Shown here one piece after another: positions 1 to 4,222 of a DNA stretch of 5,415 nt. The position numbers and the translations under genes were made by a program. The stretch comes from Bacillota bacterium (GTDB taxonomy: Bacteria > Bacillota > Clostridia > Lachnospirales > Lachnospiraceae): positions 1 through 5,415 of the forward strand of contig JAEWHU010000170.1 in NCBI GenBank assembly GCA_023387635.1, read 5' to 3'. Under the pieces are notes generated by a model that did no database searches, was not told the DNA's origin, and saw nothing but the letters and a program-made list of their open reading frames with translations. Numbering within the stretch: position 1 is the first letter of the stretch; each line of letters starts with the position of its first letter.

Positions 1-43
1 TTAGCAATTCTGGAGATAATAATTTAGGTACATTTTTTAACAT
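1..43 (-). CDS. RbsD/FucU-family sugar mutarotase/pyranase, N-terminal fragment
   Basis: Only the first 14 codons lie in the window, reading MLKNVPKLLSPELL on the minus strand from the ATG at 43-41. The gene continues past the left edge. This opening closely matches the start of FucU-type proteins as I remember them (MLK-x-IP-x-xLSPELL). The family interconverts alpha and beta anomers of L-fucose, or pyranose and furanose forms of ribose, in the cytoplasm and feeds sugar catabolism. The start is well supported by an AGGAGG ribosome site at 51-56, seven bases upstream. It lies 146 bp downstream of a LacI-type regulator on the same strand, with a perfect palindromic operator candidate at 60-73 in its leader, so sugar-responsive repression is likely. 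L-fucose versus ribose or another sugar cannot be decided from 14 residues, so no gene symbol is given. Confidence 0.65.
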   Translation of the reverse strand, partial: MLKNVPKLLSPELL

Positions 44-59
44 AATAATTCCTCCTTAT

Positions 60-73
60 TTGAAACGTTTCAA
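60..73. promoter_or_regulatory. Candidate LacI-family operator
   Basis: TTGAAACGTTTCAA is a perfect 14-bp palindrome with the central CG step typical of operators bound by LacI/GalR-family repressors. It lies three bases before the ribosome site of the mutarotase gene, where a bound repressor would block initiation or early elongation. The repressor gene next door is the natural candidate. A CcpA cre site is an alternative, because the core partly resembles the cre consensus, but the half-sites are one base pair closer together than in a typical cre. Confidence 0.65.
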
Positions 74-84
74 TTTTGTTAAAA

Positions 85-150
85 AATAAAAAGCATTCAT
101 ATTATGATAATATATTATTATAATATCTTAATACATTTATTAATGAATGC
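85..150 (-). terminator. AT-rich hairpin with T-tract between repressor and mutarotase genes
   Basis: Read on the minus strand, GCATTCAT (150-143) pairs perfectly with ATGAATGC (100-93) and is followed by a T-rich run (TTTTTATTTTTT, 92-81). Inside the 42-nt loop, 106-114 and 119-127 form a second 9-bp hairpin with one mismatch and a 4-nt loop. The arrangement resembles a weak intrinsic terminator for the LacI-type gene, whose stop codon is 40 bases upstream. The stem is short and AT-rich and the loop is long, so it could instead be an attenuator or simply AT-rich promoter DNA. A TATAAT hexamer lies on the minus strand at 122-117, but I see no good -35 at the right distance. Confidence 0.35.
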
Positions 151-189
151 CTTTACATATTTTAAATTTACACTATATATGTACATGAC

Positions 190-1122
190 TTACATATGGA
201 TGACATGATTTACAATATCTTTGTCAGGTTCTTGAATTCGCTGTAATAACAACTTAGCTGATAAGGTTCCGATCTTTTCAATAGGTTGAGGTATGCCCAC
301 ATAGTTTTTATAGTACCTTATTGGTATATCAAAAGTATCAAAGCCCAATATATGCATTTGTTCATTGCTTATGGCATTAACAGCACCAACAGATAGTTCA
401 TAATTACTTGCAAAAATTGCTTCTAATTGAAATTGTTCTAAATAAGTCATTCCATTCAATCCTTCCATTATGCTGTATTCTTTGCAGTCATAAAAATATT
501 CTTTTGGGATATTATACTCTTTAAGAGCTCTTTCATAACCTAATTGTCTTTGTCTAGCTGTTGATATGTTACTTGGTCCTTGTATGATCCCAATTTTTCT
601 AACTCCATTTTTCAAAAGGGAAACTACATGGCGATAAGTAATTTCTTCGTTATCTATGATTACTGAGTCAAAAATTTCATCTTCTAATATTCTATCCACT
701 AATACTAAGGGGATATGACCAGCTGCTTTTTTTATATCTCTAGCTTTATTTCCACTAGGCATTAATACAAAACCATCTACTTGTCTACTTTTCATAAACT
801 CAATACGGCTTATCTCTTTTTTGAGGTCTCCACCGCAATCAGAGACGATAACACAGTAATTGTTCTTTTGTAATTCTCTTTCAATACTTTCAATTACCCG
901 CATACTAAACATATTAGCTAAATAAGGTACGATGACGGCTATAGTCATAGTTTTTCCGATTTTCATACTTCTAGCAATGGAATTTCTTTCATACCCTAAT
1001 TCTTTAATTGCCTGTTCAATGGCTAGTTGGTTTCTTTCTTTTAATTGTTCTCCATTTAAATATCTAGAGATAGTACCTACGGATAAACCAGTATATTTTG
1101 CCACATCTTTAATGGTCGACAT
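190..1122 (-). CDS. LacI/GalR-family transcriptional repressor
   Basis: This is a 310-aa sugar-responsive DNA-binding repressor. Residues 2-24 form the N-terminal helix-turn-helix (TIKDVAKYTGLSVGTISRYL, then N), with the recognition helix around 15-22. The hinge helix is about residues 47-54 (NSIARSMK). A periplasmic-binding-protein-like effector domain fills the rest: the segments near 60-66 (TIAVIVP), VLVDR, SVIIDNEE, LGFDTFD and QPIEKIG are all family landmarks. Such proteins dimerise, bind a CG-centred palindrome and release it on binding a sugar or sugar phosphate. The ATG start is supported by AAAGGA at 1131-1136 with 8-base spacing. Two oddities stand out. The hinge leucine that normally inserts into the operator centre is methionine (M53). 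The protein also ends in IVNHVIHM, around 20 residues shorter than a typical member. It precedes a RbsD/FucU gene on the same strand, so it probably controls that catabolic operon. The effector is unknown. Confidence 0.93.
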   Translation of the reverse strand: MSTIKDVAKYTGLSVGTISRYLNGEQLKERNQLAIEQAIKELGYERNSIARSMKIGKTMTIAVIVPYLANMFSMRVIESIERELQKNNYCVIVSDCGGDLKKEISRIEFMKSRQVDGFVLMPSGNKARDIKKAAGHIPLVLVDRILEDEIFDSVIIDNEEITYRHVVSLLKNGVRKIGIIQGPSNISTARQRQLGYERALKEYNIPKEYFYDCKEYSIMEGLNGMTYLEQFQLEAIFASNYELSVGAVNAISNEQMHILGFDTFDIPIRYYKNYVGIPQPIEKIGTLSAKLLLQRIQEPDKDIVNHVIHM

Positions 1123-1156
1123 AGTATCATTCCTTTATTAAATGTATTAACTTTAC

Positions 1157-1198
1157 AAGTATTGTAACAAGAGTTAATTAAAAATGCAATCAATACTT
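1157..1198. repeat. Inverted repeat bracketing the repressor promoter
   Basis: AAGTATTG at 1157-1164 is repeated in inverted form as CAATACTT at 1191-1198. One arm overlaps the -10 box of the repressor promoter and the other lies just upstream of its -35. This suggests a regulatory protein that contacts both sides of the promoter, for example autoregulation. The arms do not resemble the CG-centred palindrome at 60-73, so a different regulator, or chance in AT-rich DNA, is possible. Confidence 0.35.
1161..1189 (-). promoter_or_regulatory. Promoter of the LacI-family repressor gene
   Basis: Read on the minus strand, TTGCAT (1189-1184) and TACAAT (1166-1161) are separated by exactly 17 bases. 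The -10 matches the sigma-A consensus at five of six positions; the -35 is weaker at three of six. Transcription would start near 1154 and give a leader of about 30 bases before the ATG at 1122. Confidence 0.5.
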
Positions 1199-1273
1199 AC
1201 ATATGAATAAATCTTATAAACACCAATCTTTCTAAAGTTATCTCCTTAATTTTTTCTGCAGTTTAGTATAATG

Positions 1274-1293
1274 AATATCAAACGTCCAATATT
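1274..1293. promoter_or_regulatory. Imperfect CG-centred palindrome, possible second operator
   Basis: AATATCAAACGTCCAATATT is symmetric about a central ACGT, with matching outer arms AATAT/ATATT and three mismatched pairs on each side between. The CAAACGTCCA core faintly resembles the operator candidate at 60-73. It lies about 120 bp upstream of the repressor's start of transcription, so it could be an auxiliary site for DNA looping, but the match is weak. Confidence 0.2.
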
Positions 1294-1310
1294 AATACAC
1301 ATAAAAAATA

Positions 1311-1325
1311 TATCGTTTTACGATA
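1311..1325. promoter_or_regulatory. Perfect inverted repeat, candidate operator of the DUF2975 operon
   Basis: TATCGT-TTT-ACGATA is a perfect inverted repeat with 6-bp arms and a 3-base centre. It ends eight bases before the -35 box of the DUF2975 promoter. Its GC-containing arms stand out from the surrounding AT-rich DNA, and its size suits a dimeric helix-turn-helix regulator. The small Cro/C1-type protein encoded second in this operon is the obvious candidate ligand. The position upstream of -35 would fit activation as well as repression. The assignment is inference. Confidence 0.5.
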
Positions 1326-1333
1326 AAAATGTA

Positions 1334-1362
1334 TTGACATTTAGATGTTACTGTTATATTAT
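1334..1362 (+). promoter_or_regulatory. Strong sigma-A-type promoter of the DUF2975 operon
   Basis: A consensus -35 TTGACA (1334-1339) is followed, after exactly 17 bases, by TATTAT (1357-1362), which matches five of six positions of the -10 consensus. Transcription should start near 1369, giving a leader of about 69 bases before the ATG at 1438. The GC-rich stretch GCACACGTGC (1371-1380, with 4-bp inverted arms) falls at the very start of the transcript. A perfect inverted repeat lies immediately upstream of the -35. Confidence 0.8.
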
Positions 1363-1437
1363 GATCTTAAGCACACGTGCCAAAATGAATGAATCTATTT
1401 TTACAACTTAAATTAATATGGAAAAGGAAGAGTATGT

Positions 1438-1917
1438 ATGAATCAATCAAATTTAACAAAATGGTTAAAATTTATTACCATAGCAGTAGGTATCATTGGC
1501 CTTATAGTATTTTTATTATTACTACCAATGGTTGGAAGAGATTTTTCAAATGCCAATCCAGAATACAGTTATTGTTATTACCCATGGTTAATATTTATCT
1601 GGATAATGGCGATTCCTTGCTACATGGTTCTAGGATTCTTTTGGAGCATTTGTAATGAGATACAAAGGAACAATTCATTCTCTGATAGGAATGCTAAGAG
1701 CTTAATTTGGATTAGTGGTTTGGCTATATTTAATACAATTTTTTGTTTTGTAGGAAATGTGGTGTTCCTATTACTTGGTATGTCACATCCTGGAGTTTTT
1801 ATAGGCTTTCTATTCGTGGTGTTTTCTGGAATTGCAATAGCAATTGTATCTGCAGCACTTTCTCATCTAGTAAGAAAAGCTAGTTTGCTTCAAGAAGAGA
1901 ATGATTTAACAATATAG
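1438..1917 (+). CDS. DUF2975-family four-helix membrane protein
   Basis: This 159-aa integral membrane protein has four hydrophobic segments, at about residues 11-31, 48-70, 88-113 and 117-142. Two stretches mark it as DUF2975: the loop after the second helix (EIQRNNSFSDRNAKSL, 74-89) and the C-terminal tail SHLVRKASLLQEENDLTI (142-159), which is the most characteristic part of this family. The length is normal and the gene looks complete. Its biochemical function is unknown. Members are very often encoded immediately before a small YozG-like helix-turn-helix protein, as here. The start is chosen for AAGGAAG at 1424-1430 with 7-base spacing; the ATG at 1434 is out of frame. It is the first gene of the transcript from the promoter at 1334-1362. 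Confidence 0.88.
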   Translation: MNQSNLTKWLKFITIAVGIIGLIVFLLLLPMVGRDFSNANPEYSYCYYPWLIFIWIMAIPCYMVLGFFWSICNEIQRNNSFSDRNAKSLIWISGLAIFNTIFCFVGNVVFLLLGMSHPGVFIGFLFVVFSGIAIAIVSAALSHLVRKASLLQEENDLTI

Positions 1918-1941
1918 TTTTGCGATGTATTGAAAAAATAG

Positions 1942-1977
1942 AGGGTAGTTTGAAAGATAAATTTTTCACACTACTTT
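1942..1977 (+). repeat. Intercistronic hairpin between DUF2975 and HTH genes
   Basis: GTAGTTTGAAA (1945-1955) pairs with TTTCACACTAC (1964-1974), giving 11 positions with one mismatch and an 8-nt loop. In RNA the stem extends outward by three more pairs, two of them G-U wobbles, to 1942 and 1977. Only three T residues follow, so this is not a strong terminator. It may partly terminate transcription, stabilise the upstream message or limit expression of the regulator. It ends 21 bases before the next ATG. Confidence 0.45.
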
Positions 1978-1998
1978 GAGAAAGGCAAGGTTATTATT

Positions 1999-2220
1999 AT
2001 GGCTATTGTAATTAATTTAGATGTTATGCTTGCAAAGCGTAAGATGAGTGTTACTGAATTATCTGAAAAAGTTGGTATTACCATGGCAAATATCTCTATA
2101 TTAAAAAATGGTAAGGCGAAAGCCGTAAGATTAGAAACATTAGATAAGATATGTGAGGTGTTATCATGTCAACCAGGAGATATTCTAGAGTATGTAGAGG
2201 AACAACAAAAAAGAGAATGA
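1999..2220 (+). CDS. Small Cro/C1-type (YozG-like) helix-turn-helix regulator
   Basis: This 73-aa cytoplasmic DNA-binding protein is made almost entirely of one Cro/C1-type (XRE) helix-turn-helix domain. Helix 1 is about residues 7-15 (LDVMLAKRK), helix 2 about 17-25 (SVTELSEKV) and the recognition helix about 28-36 (TMANISILK). The usual closing helices follow (RLETLDKICEVLSCQPGDILEY, about 44-65). LxTLxKIC-x-L-x-CQPGD is highly typical of the YozG-like subgroup. There is no effector or oligomerisation domain, so it probably acts as a simple dimer. The start is supported by AAGG at 1987-1990 with 8-base spacing. It lies 81 bp after the DUF2975 gene on the same strand and most likely controls this operon, possibly through the inverted repeat at 1311-1325. 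Signals that might alter its activity are unknown; the membrane partner could sequester it, but that is speculation. Confidence 0.9.
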   Translation: MAIVINLDVMLAKRKMSVTELSEKVGITMANISILKNGKAKAVRLETLDKICEVLSCQPGDILEYVEEQQKRE

Positions 2221-2224
2221 GCTA

Positions 2225-2240
2225 GGTTATATAAATAACC
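2225..2240 (+). repeat. Short hairpin after the HTH gene
   Basis: GGTTAT (2225-2230) and ATAACC (2235-2240) form a perfect 6-bp stem with a 4-nt loop, starting four bases after the stop codon of the regulator. There is no following T-tract, so it is not a standard terminator on the plus strand. It may protect the 3' end of the upstream message. A 12-bp perfect AT palindrome, TCTATTAATAGA, follows at 2267-2278. Confidence 0.3.
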
Positions 2241-2279
2241 AAATAAATAACGAAATGAATTAAAGGTCTATTAATAGAG

Positions 2280-2295
2280 TAATAGATTTAACCAG
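2280..2295 (+). repeat. Left copy of a 16-bp direct repeat flanking the MITE-like element
   Basis: TAATAGATTTAACCAG occurs here and again, identically, at 2445-2460, immediately outside the two ends of the palindromic element. The best explanation is duplication of the target at insertion. The true duplication is 14 to 16 bp, because the TA at 2445-2446 can belong either to the element end or to the repeat. Confidence 0.75.
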
Positions 2296-2446
2296 TAGGT
2301 ATTTGCGAAACGTCAAAATTGTCAATATTTCATATGTGATTTATACAATTCCGGAGCGGAAGTTAAGCGGAATGAGCGTTGTAGCGGAGGAATTCGTATA
2401 AAGTGCATATGAAATTCGTACAAATAAAGAGTTTCGCAATTACCTA
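2296..2446. mobile_element. MITE-like palindromic element with terminal inverted repeats
   Basis: The ends are TAGGTATTTGCGAAAC (2296-2311) and GTTTCGCAATTACCTA (2431-2446), inverted copies with one mismatch in 16. The symmetry continues inward about the same axis: ATTTCATATG (2327-2336) with CATATGAAAT (2406-2415), TTTATAC (2340-2346) with GTATAAA (2396-2402), and AATTCC (2347-2352) with GGAATT (2389-2394, offset by one base). The core at 2351-2390 is about 60% GC, unlike its surroundings, and contains AGCGGA three times (2355, 2366, 2383). There is no transposase or credible ORF inside. With a 14-16-bp direct repeat outside, this fits a non-autonomous miniature element mobilised in trans. 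It sits between the HTH and DUF4173 genes, 19 bp from the ribosome site of the latter. As RNA it would fold into one long hairpin. Whether it recurs elsewhere in the genome cannot be seen here. Confidence 0.75.
2319..2347 (+). promoter_or_regulatory. Possible promoter inside the MITE-like element
   Basis: TTGTCA (2319-2324, five of six to the -35 consensus) is followed after 17 bases by TATACA (2342-2347, four of six to the -10 consensus). TACAAT at 2344-2349 is a better hexamer but at 19-base spacing. It points at the DUF4173-type gene, so the insertion may supply its own transcription start. The evidence is modest in DNA this AT-rich. Confidence 0.3.
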
Positions 2447-2460
2447 ATAGATTTAACCAG
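2445..2460 (+). repeat. Right copy of the 16-bp direct repeat
   Basis: This copy is identical to 2280-2295. It overlaps the last two bases of the right terminal inverted repeat and ends five bases before the AAAGGAG ribosome site of the downstream gene. Removing the element plus one repeat copy would restore an ordinary intergenic stretch of about 93 bp between the HTH and DUF4173 genes. Confidence 0.75.
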
Positions 2461-2478
2461 ATGTGAAAGGAGTTCATT

Positions 2479-4017
2479 ATGGAGGAAAAATGTAATACAA
2501 CACCAGAAGAACCAGTTGTAATAACCCAATCAGAAAATCGTCAAGTGAAGGGACAGAGAATAGGAAAAGAATTTATATATTTTTCAATCTTATCTCTATG
2601 TTTTGGACTGATGTTTATGTTCAGTTTTCATGATTTTGATGAGAATATTAATGGGATTGTATATCCTATCTTTGTAATTGCTTTATTTGTGTTTACAATC
2701 ATTGGATTCAAAAAACTTAATATAGCAATTATAAAGAGTAGTTATTACTATGTAATAACTGCAATACTTCTAGGAATATCCTCTTTTACAACCATGAACT
2801 TTTTTATACTTTTCTATAATACCATTGGAATTATTATTTTATATGGTGTATTTATATTAAAGAATTATTATACACAAAGAACTTTTGGACCCATCCAATA
2901 TGTAATTCATCTTTTTGGAATATTTTTTGAGAGTGTTAGTAACGTATCATTACCATTTCGTCACTTAATAGTTTATCAGAAACCTAAGAAGTTAAGTAAG
3001 AGAAAGGTGATACCTGTAGTTAGGGGAATTATTTTAGGCATTATTTTTCTATGTATAGTTATTCCTTTACTTGCAAGTTCAGATTTAATTTTTGCTAATA
3101 TAATGGGAAAGATTTTACCTAAATTATCTGTACCATTTGTAGATGAGTGGTTTGCTTATATCATTTTAACCATGATTGGTAGCTTTTTGTTCTATGGGTT
3201 ACTTTGTACCGTTTCAGAGAAGGAAGAGAAGGTTATAAGTAAGGAAAAAGAGAAGTTAGAACCAATTAGTACACTAATAATGACATGGTTTGTTACAGTG
3301 GTATATGTATTATTTTGCATCATACAGATTATATTTTTAATTGGTGGTAATTTCTTTGAGTTGCCAGGTGGTATTACCTATGCAGAATATGCTCGTAGTG
3401 GCTTTTTCCAACTTGTTGCAGTAGTAACTTTAAATATGCTACTTGTGTTAATAAGTGTAAGTAAAGTAAAAGAACATAAATATCTAGACTTAAGCCTAAA
3501 AATAATATCTGGTTGTACTTTCATTATGATAGCATCAGCAACCTATAGAATGATACTTTATATAGATGCATATCATTTGACTTTCTTAAGACTACTGGTA
3601 TTATGGTTTTTAGTAGTGCTAACTCTTTGTATGATAGGAAATGTATATTATATACATCATAAGAACTTTAATATTTATAGATATATGTTTATAACTGGAT
3701 TATTTTGCTATATAATATTTGCGTTTATGAAACCTGATTATATTATTGCAAAGTACAATATAAATCATATGAATAAAATTCAGATACAAGATTTAGATTA
3801 TTTAATGATGTTATCAGTGGATGCAGTTCCTGCAATTGCAGAGATTAAAGAAGAACAATATAGCGATGGAATCATTGATGGTATACATTACAAGAAGGCT
3901 TCAGATAAACTATATAATTATTTTAGTTATATTAATAAATCACACAAAGATAGTATTCGAAACTTTAATATATCTAGGTATATCGCTTATAAGACTGCTA
4001 AAGAATATCTTAAGTAA
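2479..4017 (+). CDS. DUF4173/DUF4153-type polytopic membrane protein
   Basis: This 512-aa protein has about eleven hydrophobic segments, roughly at residues 33-50, 58-77, 89-105, 108-127, 178-199, 224-244, 265-289, 308-328, 337-357, 368-390 and 399-416. A charged N-terminal stretch (1-31) lacks a signal peptide, and a soluble C-terminal tail of about 95 residues follows. Family landmarks are ITYAEYARSGFFQLVAV (299-315), YRMILYIDAYHLTFLRL (356-372), DYIIAKYNI (420-428) and DLDYLMMLSVDAVPAI (438-453). The family has no established biochemical role. The start is fixed by AAAGGAG at 2466-2472 with 6-base spacing. It follows the DUF2975 and HTH genes on the same strand, as I recall for such clusters in clostridia. 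Here, however, a MITE-like insertion separates it from the regulator and may have changed its expression. A strong terminator begins 36 bp after the stop codon, so it is the last gene of the unit. Confidence 0.83.
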   Translation: MEEKCNTTPEEPVVITQSENRQVKGQRIGKEFIYFSILSLCFGLMFMFSFHDFDENINGIVYPIFVIALFVFTIIGFKKLNIAIIKSSYYYVITAILLGISSFTTMNFFILFYNTIGIIILYGVFILKNYYTQRTFGPIQYVIHLFGIFFESVSNVSLPFRHLIVYQKPKKLSKRKVIPVVRGIILGIIFLCIVIPLLASSDLIFANIMGKILPKLSVPFVDEWFAYIILTMIGSFLFYGLLCTVSEKEEKVISKEKEKLEPISTLIMTWFVTVVYVLFCIIQIIFLIGGNFFELPGGITYAEYARSGFFQLVAVVTLNMLLVLISVSKVKEHKYLDLSLKIISGCTFIMIASATYRMILYIDAYHLTFLRLLVLWFLVVLTLCMIGNVYYIHHKNFNIYRYMFITGLFCYIIFAFMKPDYIIAKYNINHMNKIQIQDLDYLMMLSVDAVPAIAEIKEEQYSDGIIDGIHYKKASDKLYNYFSYINKSHKDSIRNFNISRYIAYKTAKEYLK

Positions 4018-4052
4018 TTATTAAAGCAAATTTTAAGGCAGAAAAATAAATA

Positions 4053-4120
4053 ACATAAACAAAGAAGTAGGGTAAACAAATATAGTTAAGTGTTTGATTA
4101 CCCTGCTTTTTTGTTTATGT
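4053..4120 (+). terminator. Long rho-independent terminator after the DUF4173-type gene
   Basis: AGTAGGGTAA (4066-4075) pairs with TTACCCTGCT (4098-4107), ten pairs with one wobble, followed directly by a T-tract (4107-4112). The stem is extended outward by a perfect 11-bp pairing of ACATAAACAAA (4053-4063) with TTTGTTTATGT (4110-4120). Inside the 22-nt loop, AAACA (4074-4078) can pair with TGTTT (4091-4095) as an alternative. It ends the DUF2975-HTH-DUF4173 unit and isolates the next gene. Confidence 0.88.
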
Positions 4121-4136
4121 ATAATATAGGAAAATA

Positions 4137-4177
4137 ATACTACGTTGGTAAAATTTTCTTTACCTAAAATGTAGTAT
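4137..4177. repeat. Nested inverted repeat over the promoter of the right-hand gene
   Basis: ATACTAC (4137-4143) is inverted as GTAGTAT (4171-4177), and inside these arms GGTAAA (4147-4152) is inverted as TTTACC (4159-4164). The right inner arm coincides with the -35 box and the right outer arm lies in the spacer just before the -10. This is a strong position for a repressor site. TACTAC/GTAGTA half-sites recall BlaI/MecI-type operators, but the 27-bp gap between the outer arms is far wider than in those sites. Confidence 0.45.
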
Positions 4178-4187
4178 TTGCTATAAT
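4159..4187 (+). promoter_or_regulatory. Promoter with extended -10 for the right-hand gene
   Basis: A perfect TATAAT (4182-4187) carries the extended -10 dinucleotide TG at 4179-4180. TTTACC (4159-4164), four of six to the -35 consensus, lies 17 bases upstream. Transcription should start near 4194, about 29 bases before the ATG at 4223. It is downstream of the terminator at 4053-4120, so this gene is transcribed independently. Confidence 0.72.
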
Positions 4188-4222
4188 TTTGTCGTAAACA
4201 AATGAAAAAGGGAGAAGGTACA

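Larger units (their letters stand above)
1123..1437. other. 315-bp divergent regulatory region
   Basis: No gene is supported between the repressor start and the DUF2975 start. The region holds the ribosome sites of both flanking genes, a minus-strand promoter at 1161-1189, a plus-strand promoter at 1334-1362, and three inverted repeats (1157-1198, 1274-1293, 1311-1325), each listed separately. An isolated TATAAT at 1267-1272 on the plus strand has no convincing -35. Between 1200 and 1260 I see only AT-rich DNA. No terminator is expected, because the flanking genes diverge. Confidence 0.8.

Noticed and set aside
932..1141. 69-codon plus-strand open frame opposite the start of the LacI-type gene
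   Set aside because: It lies fully antisense to a well-supported repressor, shows no recognisable domain, and has no ribosome site worth noting.
1267..1272. TATAAT on the plus strand as a second promoter for the DUF2975 operon
   Set aside because: No acceptable -35 is found 16-18 bases upstream, and a far better promoter lies at 1334-1362.
1389..1655. 88-codon plus-strand open frame overlapping the start of the DUF2975 gene
   Set aside because: It overlaps the DUF2975 gene in another frame, its product is low-complexity and unlike any family I know, and the AAGGAAG site fits the DUF2975 start at 1438.
2264..2400. Open stretch through the MITE-like element, ending in MSVVAEEFV
   Set aside because: It has no start codon except one nine codons from the stop, no ribosome site, and it lies in palindromic non-coding DNA.
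2296..2446. CRISPR array or riboswitch as explanation for the repeated AGCGGA core and hairpin
   Set aside because: The AGCGGA copies are short, unevenly spaced (11 and 17 bases) and lie within one palindrome. Terminal inverted repeats and flanking direct repeats fit a mobile element much better.
3821..4024. 67-codon plus-strand open frame at the end of the DUF4173-type gene
   Set aside because: It is a shifted frame inside a complete gene whose own frame carries family motifs almost to the end.
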